NCBI GenBank assembly: GCA_016716505.1
Contig: JADJWF010000001.1
Coordinates: 248,001 to 312,000, forward strand
Origin: Verrucomicrobiota bacterium
GTDB taxonomy: Bacteria; Verrucomicrobiota; Verrucomicrobiia; Limisphaerales; J093
Reading direction: 5' to 3'
DNA length: 64,000 bases
Position numbers and translations under genes: made by a program. Below are positions 1 through 8,543 of this stretch, piece after piece; position 1 is the first letter of the stretch, and every line of letters starts with the position of its first letter. The notes under the pieces were generated by a model, which had not been told where the DNA came from, made no database searches, and worked only from the letters and a program-made list of their open reading frames with translations.

Positions 1-958
1 GCACCGCGCGCTCCGTTTCCTCGGACATCCCCAGGCCGCTGATGCTCAGCAACTGCGCGTTCGAGTTGAGGATGCGGACCACGAGGTTTTCCCCGTAGGC
101 GGTCGGCAACGCCGAAATGCGCAGGTTGATCTGCCGCCGCCCCACATACACCGTCGCCCGGCCGTCCTGGGGCAGCCGCGTCTCGGCCACGTCCATGTCC
201 CCGAGGATCTTGACGCGGGTGGTTACCGGCGATTGCAGGCTCTTGGGGATGAGCACGTCGGGGTACAGTACGCCATCGAGCCGCACCCGGATGCGCATCA
301 TCTTCTCCTCCGGCTCGAAGTGGATGTCGCTGGCCCCGATGTTGACCGCGCGGGTGATGATCTGATTGACGAGCCGGATGACCGGCGCTTCTTCCTGGCT
401 GGCGGCCGCCAGATCCACCTCGGCCTTCGTCGCCAGGCGGGCCGAGAGGCTCTCCTCGGCCATGATCTGGTCAATGGACTCCTGGATCGTCTCGCTGCCC
501 TGCTGGAGGCTGTCGAGGAAACTCAGGATGTCCTGCTCCGTGGCGACCACCACCTGGATGTGCAGGCCGGTCATTTGCGCCAGCGTGTCCATCGCCAGCA
601 CGTCCATCGGATCTGCCACCGCGACCGTCAGGGAGCCGTTGACCCGGGAGACGGGCAGCACCCGCAGGCGCCGGCAGACGTCCAGCGGCACCAGATCGAG
701 CACCGCCTGATCAATCATCAGCTTGTTCAGGCTGACGAGCTCGGCCTGGGCCTCCTGGGCGAGGAACCGCGAAAGCTGATCCCCGCCCACGAGACCCAGC
801 TCGACCAGGATCGAGCCAAAGGCGCCGCCGCGCCGGCGCTGCTCGCGGAAGGCCAGCTCAAGCTGGCCCTCGGTGATCAGCCCGGCGGCAATCAGCCGCT
901 CGCCCAGCGCCGTCGTGGGGGAGGGGGGAGCGGTTGGGGTTTGGTGGGTGGTGCGCAT
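1..958 (-). CDS. gspE: GspE/PilB-type secretion/pilus ATPase (5' part, cut by window edge)
   Basis: Cytoplasmic hexameric ATPase of the type II secretion/type IV pilus family, which powers pseudopilin assembly. The first ~319 residues are visible, reading leftward from an ATG at 958. Residues ~17–160 form an MshEN/GSPII_E N-terminal domain (LGERLIAAGLIT, then LGLVGGDQLSRFLAQE). The start of the ATPase core follows, with the family motif ASDIHFEPEE and then TRLPQDGRATVYVGRR and GENLVVRIL. The Walker A motif lies beyond base 1, so catalytic integrity cannot be judged. The pilin-like gene at 1279–1908 lies upstream on the same strand, separated by 320 bp rich in hairpins. The sequence alone does not decide between GspE (secretion) and PilB (pilus). 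Confidence 0.88.
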   Translation of the reverse strand, partial: MRTTHQTPTAPPSPTTALGERLIAAGLITEGQLELAFREQRRRGGAFGSILVELGLVGGDQLSRFLAQEAQAELVSLNKLMIDQAVLDLVPLDVCRRLRVLPVSRVNGSLTVAVADPMDVLAMDTLAQMTGLHIQVVVATEQDILSFLDSLQQGSETIQESIDQIMAEESLSARLATKAEVDLAAASQEEAPVIRLVNQIITRAVNIGASDIHFEPEEKMMRIRVRLDGVLYPDVLIPKSLQSPVTTRVKILGDMDVAETRLPQDGRATVYVGRRQINLRISALPTAYGENLVVRILNSNAQLLSISGLGMSEETERAV

Positions 959-979
959 TCCGGGGTGGCCGTTCGGCGC

Positions 980-1011
980 CGCCCGCCGGCCCCGGGTGAG
1001 GCCGGCGGGCG
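980..1011 (-). repeat. Perfect 12-bp inverted repeat in gspE leader
   Basis: The arms at 980–991 (CGCCCGCCGGCC) and 1000–1011 (GGCCGGCGGGCG) are perfectly complementary around an 8-nt loop. The hairpin ends 21 bp upstream of the gspE start codon, so it would form in the mRNA leader of that gene. No T-tract follows on the minus strand, so it is not a standard intrinsic terminator. Confidence 0.6.
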
Positions 1012-1201
1012 CGGTGCGTCTCAACCGTCCAAAATCCGCGGTTGGAGGGGCCGCGCGCTCACTCCTCGCGTGGTGAGCTTGCCGTGGCCGTCTCGCCGGT
1101 GGCGCGGCGCGGGGGCCGACGCTTTTCGGCCGAAGTCTGCTGGCGCGATCGTTGCCACGGGTACCGAGGGAGGGGGAGGTCGCGTACGGCTTTACCGAGA
1201 C

Positions 1202-1235
1202 CGGCAGGCGGACTCAAAGGGAAGTCCGCCTGCCG
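1202..1235 (-). terminator. Terminator-like 13-bp hairpin after the pilin-like gene
   Basis: The arms CGGCAGGCGGACT (1202–1214) and AGTCCGCCTGCCG (1223–1235) pair perfectly around an 8-nt loop, 43 bp beyond the pilin-like stop codon. On the minus strand the stem is followed by a G/C-containing sequence rather than a T-run. It could protect the 3' end of the pilin mRNA or act as a weak terminator. Confidence 0.45.
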
Positions 1236-1278
1236 TGAAGGGACTGACCCCAGCGTCAGCCCCGACCGTCAAAGGCAG

Positions 1279-1908
1279 TTACTTGTGGGCGAGGTAAACG
1301 CGAGTGTTGGCTTTGCCACCGGCGATTGTGTACACCACTCTGCCTTTGGTATCGGCAACCGCAGGGTTTTCTTCAGTCATGCCAGTTCCTGGGATGTCAT
1401 CGGCGGTTCCCAAGGTGCCGTCGGCACCGGCTGCCGTCGCGGTTCCGGGGCCGTCAATCCGCCGACTCAGTTCAATGGCGTCAGCAATCGCAATGGCACC
1501 GAGGTCAATGTACACGACTGTTCCGCTCGCGGCTGAGTTAGCTCCGCCCGTGCCGTCCAAGTTGTTGAATTTTGGTGCAGCCATGGCCGCCGCGTCCGCC
1601 GTCACCACATCCGATGTTGCTGCTCCAATCTTGGGCGTGAACGGGTTTTCCAAGTAACCTTGTGAAATCAATGTTTGGTCGAAGTCAGTCTGCGCCGCAG
1701 GAAAAGATCCCTGTTTGGCGAAGTAGCTCATTACGGCTGCCTTTACTCCGTTACAACTAGCGACTGTGTTGTTGTACCGCGATTCATCAATCGCGGCGAA
1801 GATCTTCGGGACCAAGATGGCCGCGAGGATCGCGATGACGGCCAGCACGCCCACCATTTCGATCAAGGTGAAGCCGTGGCGTTGTGGTTTGAGTTGTGGT
1901 GTCTTCAT
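1279..1908 (-). CDS. Type IV pilin / type II pseudopilin-like protein
   Basis: A 209-residue protein with a class III (prepilin) signal: a basic leader MKTPQLKPQRHG, then the cleavage site and FTLIEM, then a hydrophobic helix (VGVLAVIAILAAILVPKIFAAI). A prepilin peptidase would cut after the Gly before FTLIE and N-methylate the Phe. The long N-helix (KIFAAIDESRYNNTVASCNGVKAAVMSYFAKQG) followed by a small C-domain is typical of major pseudopilins. The ATG at 1908 is used because the open frame upstream of it has no sensible signal. The adjacent GspE/PilB ATPase gene supports a role in secretion or pilus assembly. The C-domain contains a Gly/Thr/Ala-rich stretch with DGTLGTADD, possibly calcium-binding; that is inference. 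Confidence 0.85.
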   Translation of the reverse strand: MKTPQLKPQRHGFTLIEMVGVLAVIAILAAILVPKIFAAIDESRYNNTVASCNGVKAAVMSYFAKQGSFPAAQTDFDQTLISQGYLENPFTPKIGAATSDVVTADAAAMAAPKFNNLDGTGGANSAASGTVVYIDLGAIAIADAIELSRRIDGPGTATAAGADGTLGTADDIPGTGMTEENPAVADTKGRVVYTIAGGKANTRVYLAHK

Positions 1909-2627
1909 ACCGTCTGACTTTGTAGGACTGTTTTTGTTGGGTTTGTTTTTGTTCGGGGCCGGGCACCCGCCCGGGCTACCCGCCTTCCCGCGGCCGAAGC
2001 CGGCCACCGGGAACGCATTAGGAGTTCACCAGCCAGTTCCTTAAGAATCCATCTTATCTACTGCGTAGGCGATACCCCTTAACACCTCGTGTCCTTTACG
2101 TAAGCAACCACTTACGGAAGAAATGCGTAAGAGATTCCCAGTACGTGTGGCTGCTCCTCTTTCACGGAAGCGGGTGGGGCCACAAATGTGGAATCGCTTC
2201 TGTTTTCAAGCCTCGGACAGCACTGCGAGTCCGCAGCCACGTAAGCCTCGCCGGCCGGCTCAGAAGCTGTGCCAACCCCGGCGTCCGGGAACCGACCGGA
2301 GGGACACTGATCCCCGGCCGGGATGGCAACGATGGGCAAGCTTGCGTCATTCCCCACCGCCAGCCGGCCGGCGGGCCCTCCCGGGCAGTCGTTTCACCTC
2401 CCTGAGCGGCCCCGAGCACCGTCCCAAGGTGATCAAGCTCCGCGTGACGTTGGCGGTGGGGGAGACCCAAGCCGCCACGCCCGCCGTGGGCAGCGGGTCG
2501 GAACGGTGGCGGAGGAGGATGGCGCCGTTCCCGCGAGGGATCTCCCCCCCCCGCGCAGCTTCCCCGCTATGGCCTTCTTCGTTGCGCCCGCGGCGGTGGC
2601 TCCCTTAGCCTGCCCGGGACGCGCGAC
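1909..2627. other. 719-bp intergenic region between divergent pilin-like gene and ilvE
   Basis: No credible gene is seen. On the minus strand the 30 bp nearest the pilin start are an A-rich, C-punctuated leader, reading AAAAACAAACCCAACAAAAA at 1931–1950. Next comes a GC hairpin with CCGGGC arms at 1959–1964 and GCCCGG at 1969–1974. The stretch 2041–2135 is noticeably AT-richer than its surroundings and carries three copies of CGTAAG or its complement, making it the likeliest promoter/operator area for the pilin-like gene. The part nearest ilvE is GC-rich without recognisable signals. Confidence 0.45.
2096..2131. repeat. Clustered CGTAAG/CTTACG motifs (possible operator)
   Basis: CGTAAG occurs at 2099–2104, its inverse CTTACG at 2111–2116, and CGTAAG again at 2126–2131. 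The first overlaps an 8-bp palindrome TTACGTAA (2096–2103). They sit in an AT-rich island ~190 bp upstream of the pilin-like start. They could bind a dimeric regulator; no binding protein can be named. Confidence 0.3.
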
Positions 2628-3497
2628 ATGAAGGTCTATATTGACGGCAAGTTTTACGACGAGGCGAAGGCGAAGATCTCGGTCTTTGACCACGGACTCC
2701 TGTATGGCGACGGGGTGTTTGAAGGCATCCGGGCCTACCACGGCCGCGTCTTCAAGCTGAAAGAGCACATTGACCGGCTGTACTACTCAGCGAAGGCCAT
2801 CCTCCTGACCATCCCGCTGACGCCCGAGGAGATGACCCGCGCGGTGGTGGCCACCTGCAAGAAGAACGGGATCCGCGACGGCTACATCCGTCTGGTCGTG
2901 ACGCGCGGCATCGGCACGCTGGGCTTGAATCCCAACCGCTGCAAACGGGGCTCGGTGATCATCATCGCCGGCAAGATCCAGCTCTATCCGCCGGAACTGT
3001 ACGAGAACGGGATGGAGATCGTGACGGTGCCCACCACGCGCAATCTCCACAGCGCGGTGAATCCGGCGATCAAGTCGCTCAATTACCTCAACAACATTCT
3101 CGCCAAGATCGAGGCAAACACCGCCGGCGTCGAGGAAGCCATCATGCTCAATGCCGAGGGCTACGTGGCGGAATGCACCGGGGACAATCTCTTCGTCGTC
3201 AAGGCGGGCCAGTTGCACACGCCGCCGCTCTACGCCGGCGCGCTCTACGGCATCACCCGCGGCGTGGTGATGGAACTCGCGGCGGCGGAGGGCGTGAAGG
3301 TGTCCGAGACCAACCTGACTCGCTACGACGTCTTCAACGCGGACGAGTGTTTCCTGACGGGCACCGGCGCGGAAATCATCCCGGTGGTCAAAGTGGACGG
3401 CCGCGTGGTCGGCACCGGCAAGCCGGGTCCGCTGACCCGGACGCTGGTGGCCAAGTACCACGCCCTGACTCAGACCTCGGGCGAGCCGATCCGTTGA
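2628..3497 (+). CDS. ilvE: Branched-chain amino acid aminotransferase
   Basis: A 289-residue fold-type IV PLP enzyme that transfers the amino group between glutamate and branched-chain 2-oxoacids, the last step of Leu/Ile/Val synthesis. The visible family signature includes the N-terminal FDHGLLYGDGVFEGIRAY (about 21–37). The PLP Schiff-base lysine is at K149 in NPAIKSLNYLNN. The cofactor-contacting E182 lies in AEGYVAECTGDNLF, and a late TGTGAEIIPV phosphate-binding loop is present. Length is normal for bacterial IlvE. The D-amino-acid aminotransferase/ADC lyase relatives are less likely because the FEGIRAY and NPAIKSLNYLNN segments match the branched-chain subgroup. It converges with nadE, with only 9 bp between them. 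Confidence 0.93.
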   Translation: MKVYIDGKFYDEAKAKISVFDHGLLYGDGVFEGIRAYHGRVFKLKEHIDRLYYSAKAILLTIPLTPEEMTRAVVATCKKNGIRDGYIRLVVTRGIGTLGLNPNRCKRGSVIIIAGKIQLYPPELYENGMEIVTVPTTRNLHSAVNPAIKSLNYLNNILAKIEANTAGVEEAIMLNAEGYVAECTGDNLFVVKAGQLHTPPLYAGALYGITRGVVMELAAAEGVKVSETNLTRYDVFNADECFLTGTGAEIIPVVKVDGRVVGTGKPGPLTRTLVAKYHALTQTSGEPIR

Positions 3498-3506
3498 ACG
3501 CGGGCG

Positions 3507-5147
3507 TCAGGCCTCGCGGTAGCGCTGGGCAATGGGGATTCGGCGGCCGACGCCGAAGGCCTTGCTGGTCACCTTGAGTCCGGGCGCCGCCTGGCGGCGC
3601 TTGTACTCGCTGAGGTCAATCAAGCGAATCACCCGCCGCACGGTCGCCGCCTCGAAACCTGCGGCCACGATCTCCTCGGCGGACCGCCCCTCCACCACGT
3701 AGGCCTCGAGGATCGCGTCCAGCACCTCGTACGGCGGCAGCGAATCCTGATCGGTCTGATTGGGCCGCAACTCGGCCGACGGAGGCTTCGTGAGGCTGGC
3801 CGCCGGGATGATCTCGCGCTCGCGATTGATCCAGCGGGCGAGCCGATAGACCATCGTCTTGGGCACGTCCGCAATGACTGCCAGCCCGCCGCACATGTCG
3901 CCGTACAGGGTGCAATACCCCACGGCCAGTTCGCTCTTGTTTCCCGTGGTCAGCAGGAGCGAGCCAAACTTGTTCGAGAGCGCCATCAGGATCACGCCCC
4001 GCAGCCGGGCCTGCAGGTTTTCCTCCGTCACGTCCTCGGCGAGCCCCGCGAAGACCGGCGCAAGCTGCTGCTTCACGGTCGCGAAGGCGGCCTCGATGGG
4101 AATCACGTCGTAGCGAATGCCGAGGTTGGCCGCCAGGACGCGGGCGTCCTCGAGGCTGCCCGCCGACGAATACGGCGAGGGGAGGGAGACGCCGCGGACG
4201 TTCTCCGGTCCCAGGGCTTCGGCCGCCAGCGCGGCCGTGAGGGCCGAGTCAATGCCACCGCTCAAGCCGAGCAGCGCCGACTGGAAGCCGCACTTGTGCA
4301 GGTAATCCCGCAGCCCGAGCACCAGCGCGCGGTAAAGTTTTTCCTCGTCCGAAAAATCGTCCGGGTCGGTCGCTGGTGCGGCCACCCCGGTGTCCGCGAT
4401 GACGAAATCCTCGGCGAAGAGCGCACCGCGGGCGAGCAGTTGTCCCCGGGCGTCAAACGCCAGACTCGCGCCATCGAAGACCAGTTCGTCGTTGCCGCCG
4501 ACGAGATTGCAGTAAAGGAGCGGGCGACCCGTCTTGGCCACCAGACTGGCCAGCATGGCGTGGCGTACCCGGTTCTTGCCCAGGTGCCACGGCGATGCGG
4601 ACACATTGACCAGGCATTCCGCGCCGGCAGCCGCCAGTTCGGCCGCCGGATTACGCCGGTAGCGCCGGTCGCGCCAGAAGTCCTCGTCGTTCCAAAGATC
4701 CTCGCAAATCGTCAGGCCGATCCGGCGGCCGTTGAACTCCACGGGCTGGTTTTCGATGGCAGGCTCGAAGTAGCGGTCCTCGTCGAAGACATCGTACGTG
4801 GGCAGCAGCATCTTGGCGCGCGCCGCGAGCACCCGTCCGTGCTGCAGCAGCGCCACGGCATTGGTCGTCTCGCGCCCGGGGCGAACGGGGTTTTCGCCGA
4901 CGAACCCGACGATCAAACCGACCGGCCCGGTGGCGCCAGCCAGCCGTTGCAACACGGCCAAGTTTTCCGCCACAAACCGGCGGCGCAGGAGCAGGTCGCG
5001 GGGCGGGTAGCCGGTGATCGCGAGTTCGGGCGTGACGACCAACTCCGCCCCCGCCGCGATGCCGCGCTGGTAGGCGGCGAGGATTCTGGCCTCGTTGCCG
5101 GCCAGGTCGCCGACGGTGGTGTTCAGTTGAGCGAGTGCGACGCGCAT
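3507..5147 (-). CDS. nadE: Glutamine-dependent NAD+ synthetase
   Basis: A 546-residue two-domain enzyme that makes NAD+ from nicotinate adenine dinucleotide using glutamine-derived ammonia and ATP. The N-terminal nitrilase-type amidase (about 1–260) has the catalytic triad in place: E41 in TPELAITGYPPRDLL, K112 in RAKMLLPTYDVFDE and C148 in LTICEDLW. The C-terminal synthetase domain has the ATP P-loop SGGIDS at 296–301, then TTGNKSELAVGYCTLYGDM. Length and order match the glutamine-dependent class. The DUF192 lipoprotein gene ends 6 bp upstream of this ATG, so the two are probably cotranscribed; no functional link between them is evident. Confidence 0.95.
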   Translation of the reverse strand: MRVALAQLNTTVGDLAGNEARILAAYQRGIAAGAELVVTPELAITGYPPRDLLLRRRFVAENLAVLQRLAGATGPVGLIVGFVGENPVRPGRETTNAVALLQHGRVLAARAKMLLPTYDVFDEDRYFEPAIENQPVEFNGRRIGLTICEDLWNDEDFWRDRRYRRNPAAELAAAGAECLVNVSASPWHLGKNRVRHAMLASLVAKTGRPLLYCNLVGGNDELVFDGASLAFDARGQLLARGALFAEDFVIADTGVAAPATDPDDFSDEEKLYRALVLGLRDYLHKCGFQSALLGLSGGIDSALTAALAAEALGPENVRGVSLPSPYSSAGSLEDARVLAANLGIRYDVIPIEAAFATVKQQLAPVFAGLAEDVTEENLQARLRGVILMALSNKFGSLLLTTGNKSELAVGYCTLYGDMCGGLAVIADVPKTMVYRLARWINREREIIPAASLTKPPSAELRPNQTDQDSLPPYEVLDAILEAYVVEGRSAEEIVAAGFEAATVRRVIRLIDLSEYKRRQAAPGLKVTSKAFGVGRRIPIAQRYREA

Positions 5148-5153
5148 GGCGGC

Positions 5154-5693
5154 CTACCAGACCTGGGACTTGGCGGCCAGCGTCTCGCGCAGGCGCCCCT
5201 GGGCGGTGGTCACGGCCGTGCCGGGCTTGAGTCCGTGGCGCTCGAAGAAGTCGGGTGCGGTTTCGAGCACGAACTGGATGTTCGCGGACTTGGAAGGCAC
5301 CGAGGTTTCATCGCCCGCCCGCAGTTGCACGATCTCTTCGATCACGCCCTCACCATTGATGTACGCGGCCGCGATCGGAAACTTCACGTTGCGCATGTAG
5401 AAGGCGCGTTGGTCCGGACGGCGAAAGACGAAGAGCATCGCCTCGTTCGGGCCGATGCGCTCCCGGAACATCAGCCCGGTGGCCACCTGCGGGACGGTCA
5501 GGCAGACCTCGGCCTCGACCTCGGTCGCTCCCAACCACAACCGAACGGTAGGCAGGCGCGGCAGGGCGTGCGGGAGGTGCAACGTGACCGAGTTGGTCGG
5601 CGGCGGCGCGGGCGGGGCCGACTCCTTGGGCTGACAAGCCGTTAGCCCCAAACCACATCCGACCAGAACGCACCACTGCAATAAACCGCGCAT
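5154..5693 (-). CDS. DUF192 domain lipoprotein
   Basis: A 179-residue secreted protein. The start at 5693 gives a typical lipoprotein signal (MRGLLQWCVLVGCGLGLTAC), with C25 as the lipidated residue after LTAC. The open frame extends further upstream but without a signal-like sequence. A Pro-rich linker (PPAPPPTN) leads into a DUF192 domain of about 120 residues, with VATGLMFRERIGPNEAMLFVF, AFYMRNVKFPIAAAYI and VLETAPDFFERHGLKPG matching the family's hallmark segments. DUF192 proteins are small beta-rich envelope proteins of unknown activity. It precedes nadE by 6 bp and diverges from the propeller gene across 137 bp. Confidence 0.88.
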   Translation of the reverse strand: MRGLLQWCVLVGCGLGLTACQPKESAPPAPPPTNSVTLHLPHALPRLPTVRLWLGATEVEAEVCLTVPQVATGLMFRERIGPNEAMLFVFRRPDQRAFYMRNVKFPIAAAYINGEGVIEEIVQLRAGDETSVPSKSANIQFVLETAPDFFERHGLKPGTAVTTAQGRLRETLAAKSQVW

Positions 5694-5830
5694 GAATCGA
5701 GGATGCGGACGCGCTTGCCGGAAGGCAATCCGGCAGACGGAGCGTGGAACGGAGGGGGCGTTGTCCCCCTGCGGCGGCAAAACTTTGCGATCGGTTTGAC
5801 AAGACCCCTCCTGCGGTCACCCTGCCAGTG

Positions 5831-8281
5831 ATGTTTAATGACCTCATAAGTTTCCATGCGTTTCGGGCGGCTCGCCGACTCGGCGGCCTCGCGGTGGTCG
5901 GTGGAGCGTTGACGTTGCGGTTGACGCTTTGCGTTTCACCGTCTGCGACGGCCCAGTGCGACCGTCCGGAATGGCAGGCCGGCGAAGCCCTGCGCGGGTT
6001 CAACGGCGTGGTTCGCGCCACGACGCTTTGGGATCGCGATGGTGCGGGCGGCGAGCCGCCGGTCCTGGTGGCGGCCGGGGCGTTTTCCATCGCGGGCGAT
6101 ACGTTCGCCAACAACATCGCCATGTGGAATGGCCGCCGGTGGGAACCCCTCGGCGCGGGGACGCCGGCCGGGGTGAATGGCGAAATTTGGTCGCTGGCGA
6201 CGCTGCCCAACGGGGAGTTGGTGGCCGGCGGGGTCTTTCAGCGCGCCGGCGACGGCCTGGCCTCGCGCATTGCCCGTTGGAACGGCTCGACGTGGTCGCC
6301 GCTGGGCAGCGGGATGGGCACGCTGAACACCACGATTGTCCGCACGCTGGCGGTGTTGCCCGGCGGCGACCTGGTGGCGGCGGGGCGTTTCATCAGCGCC
6401 GGCGGGCAAACGGTGGCCAACATCGCCCGCTGGAACGGAGCGGCGTGGTTGCCCCTCGGCAGTGGTCTGGGCGGGAATCCGGCCGACGTCAACGCCCTGC
6501 TCGTGCTGCCGGATGGCACCCTCGTCGCTGGCGGTACCTTCACGACGGCTGGCGGCGCGGCCATTTCGGGAATCGCCCGGTGGGATGGCGCAAACTGGCT
6601 TCCCTTGGGCGCGGGGCTTTCGGGCAATGTTCGTGGTCTGGCCCGGTTGCCAAATGGCGACCTGCTCGCCGTCGGGAAAATGTCGGCGGTGGGCAACCCG
6701 GGGCAGCAGAACGTACTGCGATGGGACGGCACCGTGTGGGCCGCGTTGAACCCGCAAGCTCCGATCGGGCCGGACTCACAGACGGTCCACGTCACGCCCG
6801 AAGGCGTCATCGTGGTGGGCCATGCGACAATATGGTTTTGGAATGGCGTGGGCTGGGAGGCGCTCGGCGGGGGTGGCGTCGGCACCTTTTACTCGTTTTG
6901 TCAGTTGCCGGACGGCGACCTGGTGGCGGCCGGGGATTTCTTGGCGGTTGGTGGGCTGCCCGCGTCGCCCGCCGGCACGCGAATTCACGCCAGCGCGATC
7001 GCGCGATGGGATGGGCGTCGGTGGAACTACTTCGGATCGGGTTTCGGGGGTCGCTCGCGAAACCACATCTATGCGCTGCTGCCGTTGCCCGAGGGAGGCG
7101 TGATCGCGGGCGGCGCGTTTGATGCCGCGGGGGCCGTCGAGGCGGTGAACGTAGCGCGCTGGAATGGCCGCCAGTGGTCCGCCCTGCCGCAGACGGGCCA
7201 GCTCAACGGTGACGTGCGGGCCCTGGCCCTGGACGCCGATGGTCAGGTGCTCGCCGGCGGGGCATTCACCGAGGCGGGCGGGCGCGCGGCGCGCGGAGTC
7301 GCGCGGTGGAACGGGAACGACTGGTTTCCGCTGGGCACCGACGTGACCTCCGGCACGCCCGTGGTGGAGGCGCTGGCGGTCCTGCCCGGTGGAGACGTGG
7401 TGGCGTGCGGATCGTTTTCTTCCCTGGGCGGCGTGAACGCGCGTGGTCTCGCGCGGTGGAACGGCACGAATTGGGCGCCCTTCGGCTCGGGCATCCTCGG
7501 TAGCGCGAGCTGCCTGGCTGTGATGTCCAACGGTGACTTGGTGGTGGGCGGAGAAATCACGTCGGTGGACGGGGTGACGGTGGGCCGGCTGGCGCGCTGG
7601 AACGGCATGGCGTGGTCCGGCTTTGGCAGCGGGATGAACGGGGCGGTGTACGCGCTGGTGCCGCTCCCGGACAACCGGCTCCTGGCCGGGGGCAGATTCG
7701 GCACCGCGGGCGGGGCCACGGCCAGTCGCGTGGCGCTGTGGGACGGCGCGGTGTGGCGGCCGCTGGGGCCGGGCATTCCCGCCATCAGCACGCCCCAGGT
7801 GAACGCGCTCGCGGTGCTGCGCAACGGTCAGGTCATTGCCGGCGGCAACTTCACGCGGGCCGGGACGGTGATCACGGCCAACCTCGCCCGATGGGACGGG
7901 GTGAGTTGGAGCGCCCTGGGCAGCGGCACCAGCGGCGCGTTCGACTCGTACGTGTATGCCCTGGCGGCGCTGGGCGATGGCGGCTTCGTAGTGGGCGGAG
8001 GTTTCGCCGCGCTCAACGATCGCCCTCATGCCCTGTTCGCTCACTGGGGCTGCCCGGCGGTCCAGTCCCCGCTCCGGATCGCGGAGATTTCCGCGGCCGG
8101 CAGGGCGGTGCGATTTCGTTTCAGCGGCACCCCGGGCAGGACTTACGCGGTGGAACACGCGCCGCATCTAAACCAGTGGACGCGCATCCAAGGCGGACTC
8201 GACGGGGAGGCTGAATTTGAGGACGCGGATCGTGGGCGGCTGGAGCAAGCGGCGGGTTTTTATCGCGTGGTCGAGGAGTAG
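5831..8281 (+). CDS. Secreted 13-repeat beta-propeller-like protein with FYRV tail
   Basis: An 816-residue exported protein. The ATG at 5831 gives a signal peptide ending near SPSATAQ. The body consists of tandem units of roughly 50–60 residues, each with [A/L]-x-W-[N/D]-G-x-x-W followed by PLG-like residues and a G-G-x-F-x-x-A-G-G-type turn. I count 13 such WNG/WDG cores between about residue 95 and 740. The unit resembles the Rax2/delta-60-like repeats thought to form beta-propellers, so two propellers of six to seven blades are plausible. The last ~70 residues form a different short domain (TYAVEHAPHLNQW then GFYRVVEE) seen at the end of many verrucomicrobial secreted proteins. Function is unknown; a surface or adhesion role is inference. 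Confidence 0.75.
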   Translation: MFNDLISFHAFRAARRLGGLAVVGGALTLRLTLCVSPSATAQCDRPEWQAGEALRGFNGVVRATTLWDRDGAGGEPPVLVAAGAFSIAGDTFANNIAMWNGRRWEPLGAGTPAGVNGEIWSLATLPNGELVAGGVFQRAGDGLASRIARWNGSTWSPLGSGMGTLNTTIVRTLAVLPGGDLVAAGRFISAGGQTVANIARWNGAAWLPLGSGLGGNPADVNALLVLPDGTLVAGGTFTTAGGAAISGIARWDGANWLPLGAGLSGNVRGLARLPNGDLLAVGKMSAVGNPGQQNVLRWDGTVWAALNPQAPIGPDSQTVHVTPEGVIVVGHATIWFWNGVGWEALGGGGVGTFYSFCQLPDGDLVAAGDFLAVGGLPASPAGTRIHASAIARWDGRRWNYFGSGFGGRSRNHIYALLPLPEGGVIAGGAFDAAGAVEAVNVARWNGRQWSALPQTGQLNGDVRALALDADGQVLAGGAFTEAGGRAARGVARWNGNDWFPLGTDVTSGTPVVEALAVLPGGDVVACGSFSSLGGVNARGLARWNGTNWAPFGSGILGSASCLAVMSNGDLVVGGEITSVDGVTVGRLARWNGMAWSGFGSGMNGAVYALVPLPDNRLLAGGRFGTAGGATASRVALWDGAVWRPLGPGIPAISTPQVNALAVLRNGQVIAGGNFTRAGTVITANLARWDGVSWSALGSGTSGAFDSYVYALAALGDGGFVVGGGFAALNDRPHALFAHWGCPAVQSPLRIAEISAAGRAVRFRFSGTPGRTYAVEHAPHLNQWTRIQGGLDGEAEFEDADRGRLEQAAGFYRVVEE

Positions 8282-8380
8282 TCCCTGCGGGGGGTAGGTT
8301 ACCGAGGGAAACCGGGCATTACCGCCGAGCGGCCGGGGAGCAGAGCTGGCCGGTTCGGGCGGGCGGGAGGTTGGGAGGAA

Positions 8381-8415
8381 TTGGCCGGGTGATTCCTTTC
8401 GCGGTCCCCGGCCAA
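8381..8415 (+). repeat. Inverted repeat in gltB upstream region
   Basis: The arms TTGGCCGGG (8381–8389) and CCCGGCCAA (8407–8415) are perfectly complementary, with a 17-nt loop. It lies 100 bp after the propeller gene's stop and about 130 bp before gltB. It could be a 3'-end hairpin of the former or a leader element of gltB; no T-run follows. Confidence 0.35.
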
Positions 8416-8543
8416 TGCGTGGGCGGGCCCGGTCAGCGCAAAAAAAACCGCGCCGCTATTGCGCCGGGGCGGCAATTTGCTAAATGGTCCCCCGACTTTT
8501 GCCGGGCGTGGTTGCCCGACGCCCGTCCGGACCTGAAACAAAG

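Larger units (their letters stand above)
959..1278. other. 320-bp intergenic region with three hairpins
   Basis: This gap between the pilin-like gene and the GspE gene has no convincing gene. It contains two long perfect inverted repeats (980–1011 and 1202–1235, listed separately). A shorter one has GCTCAC and GTGAGC arms around 1056–1077. None is followed by a clear T-run on the minus strand. They may be processing or attenuation hairpins that set pilin mRNA well above ATPase mRNA; that role is inference. Confidence 0.5.

Noticed and set aside
1909..2120. Sigma-54 promoter for the pilin-like gene
   Set aside because: No GGCAC-N5-TTGC match was found on the minus strand upstream of 1908.
6080..8040. 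CRISPR-like or satellite DNA repeat array
   Set aside because: The periodic similarity is at protein level (WNG repeats in a propeller protein); the DNA units are diverged and in frame.
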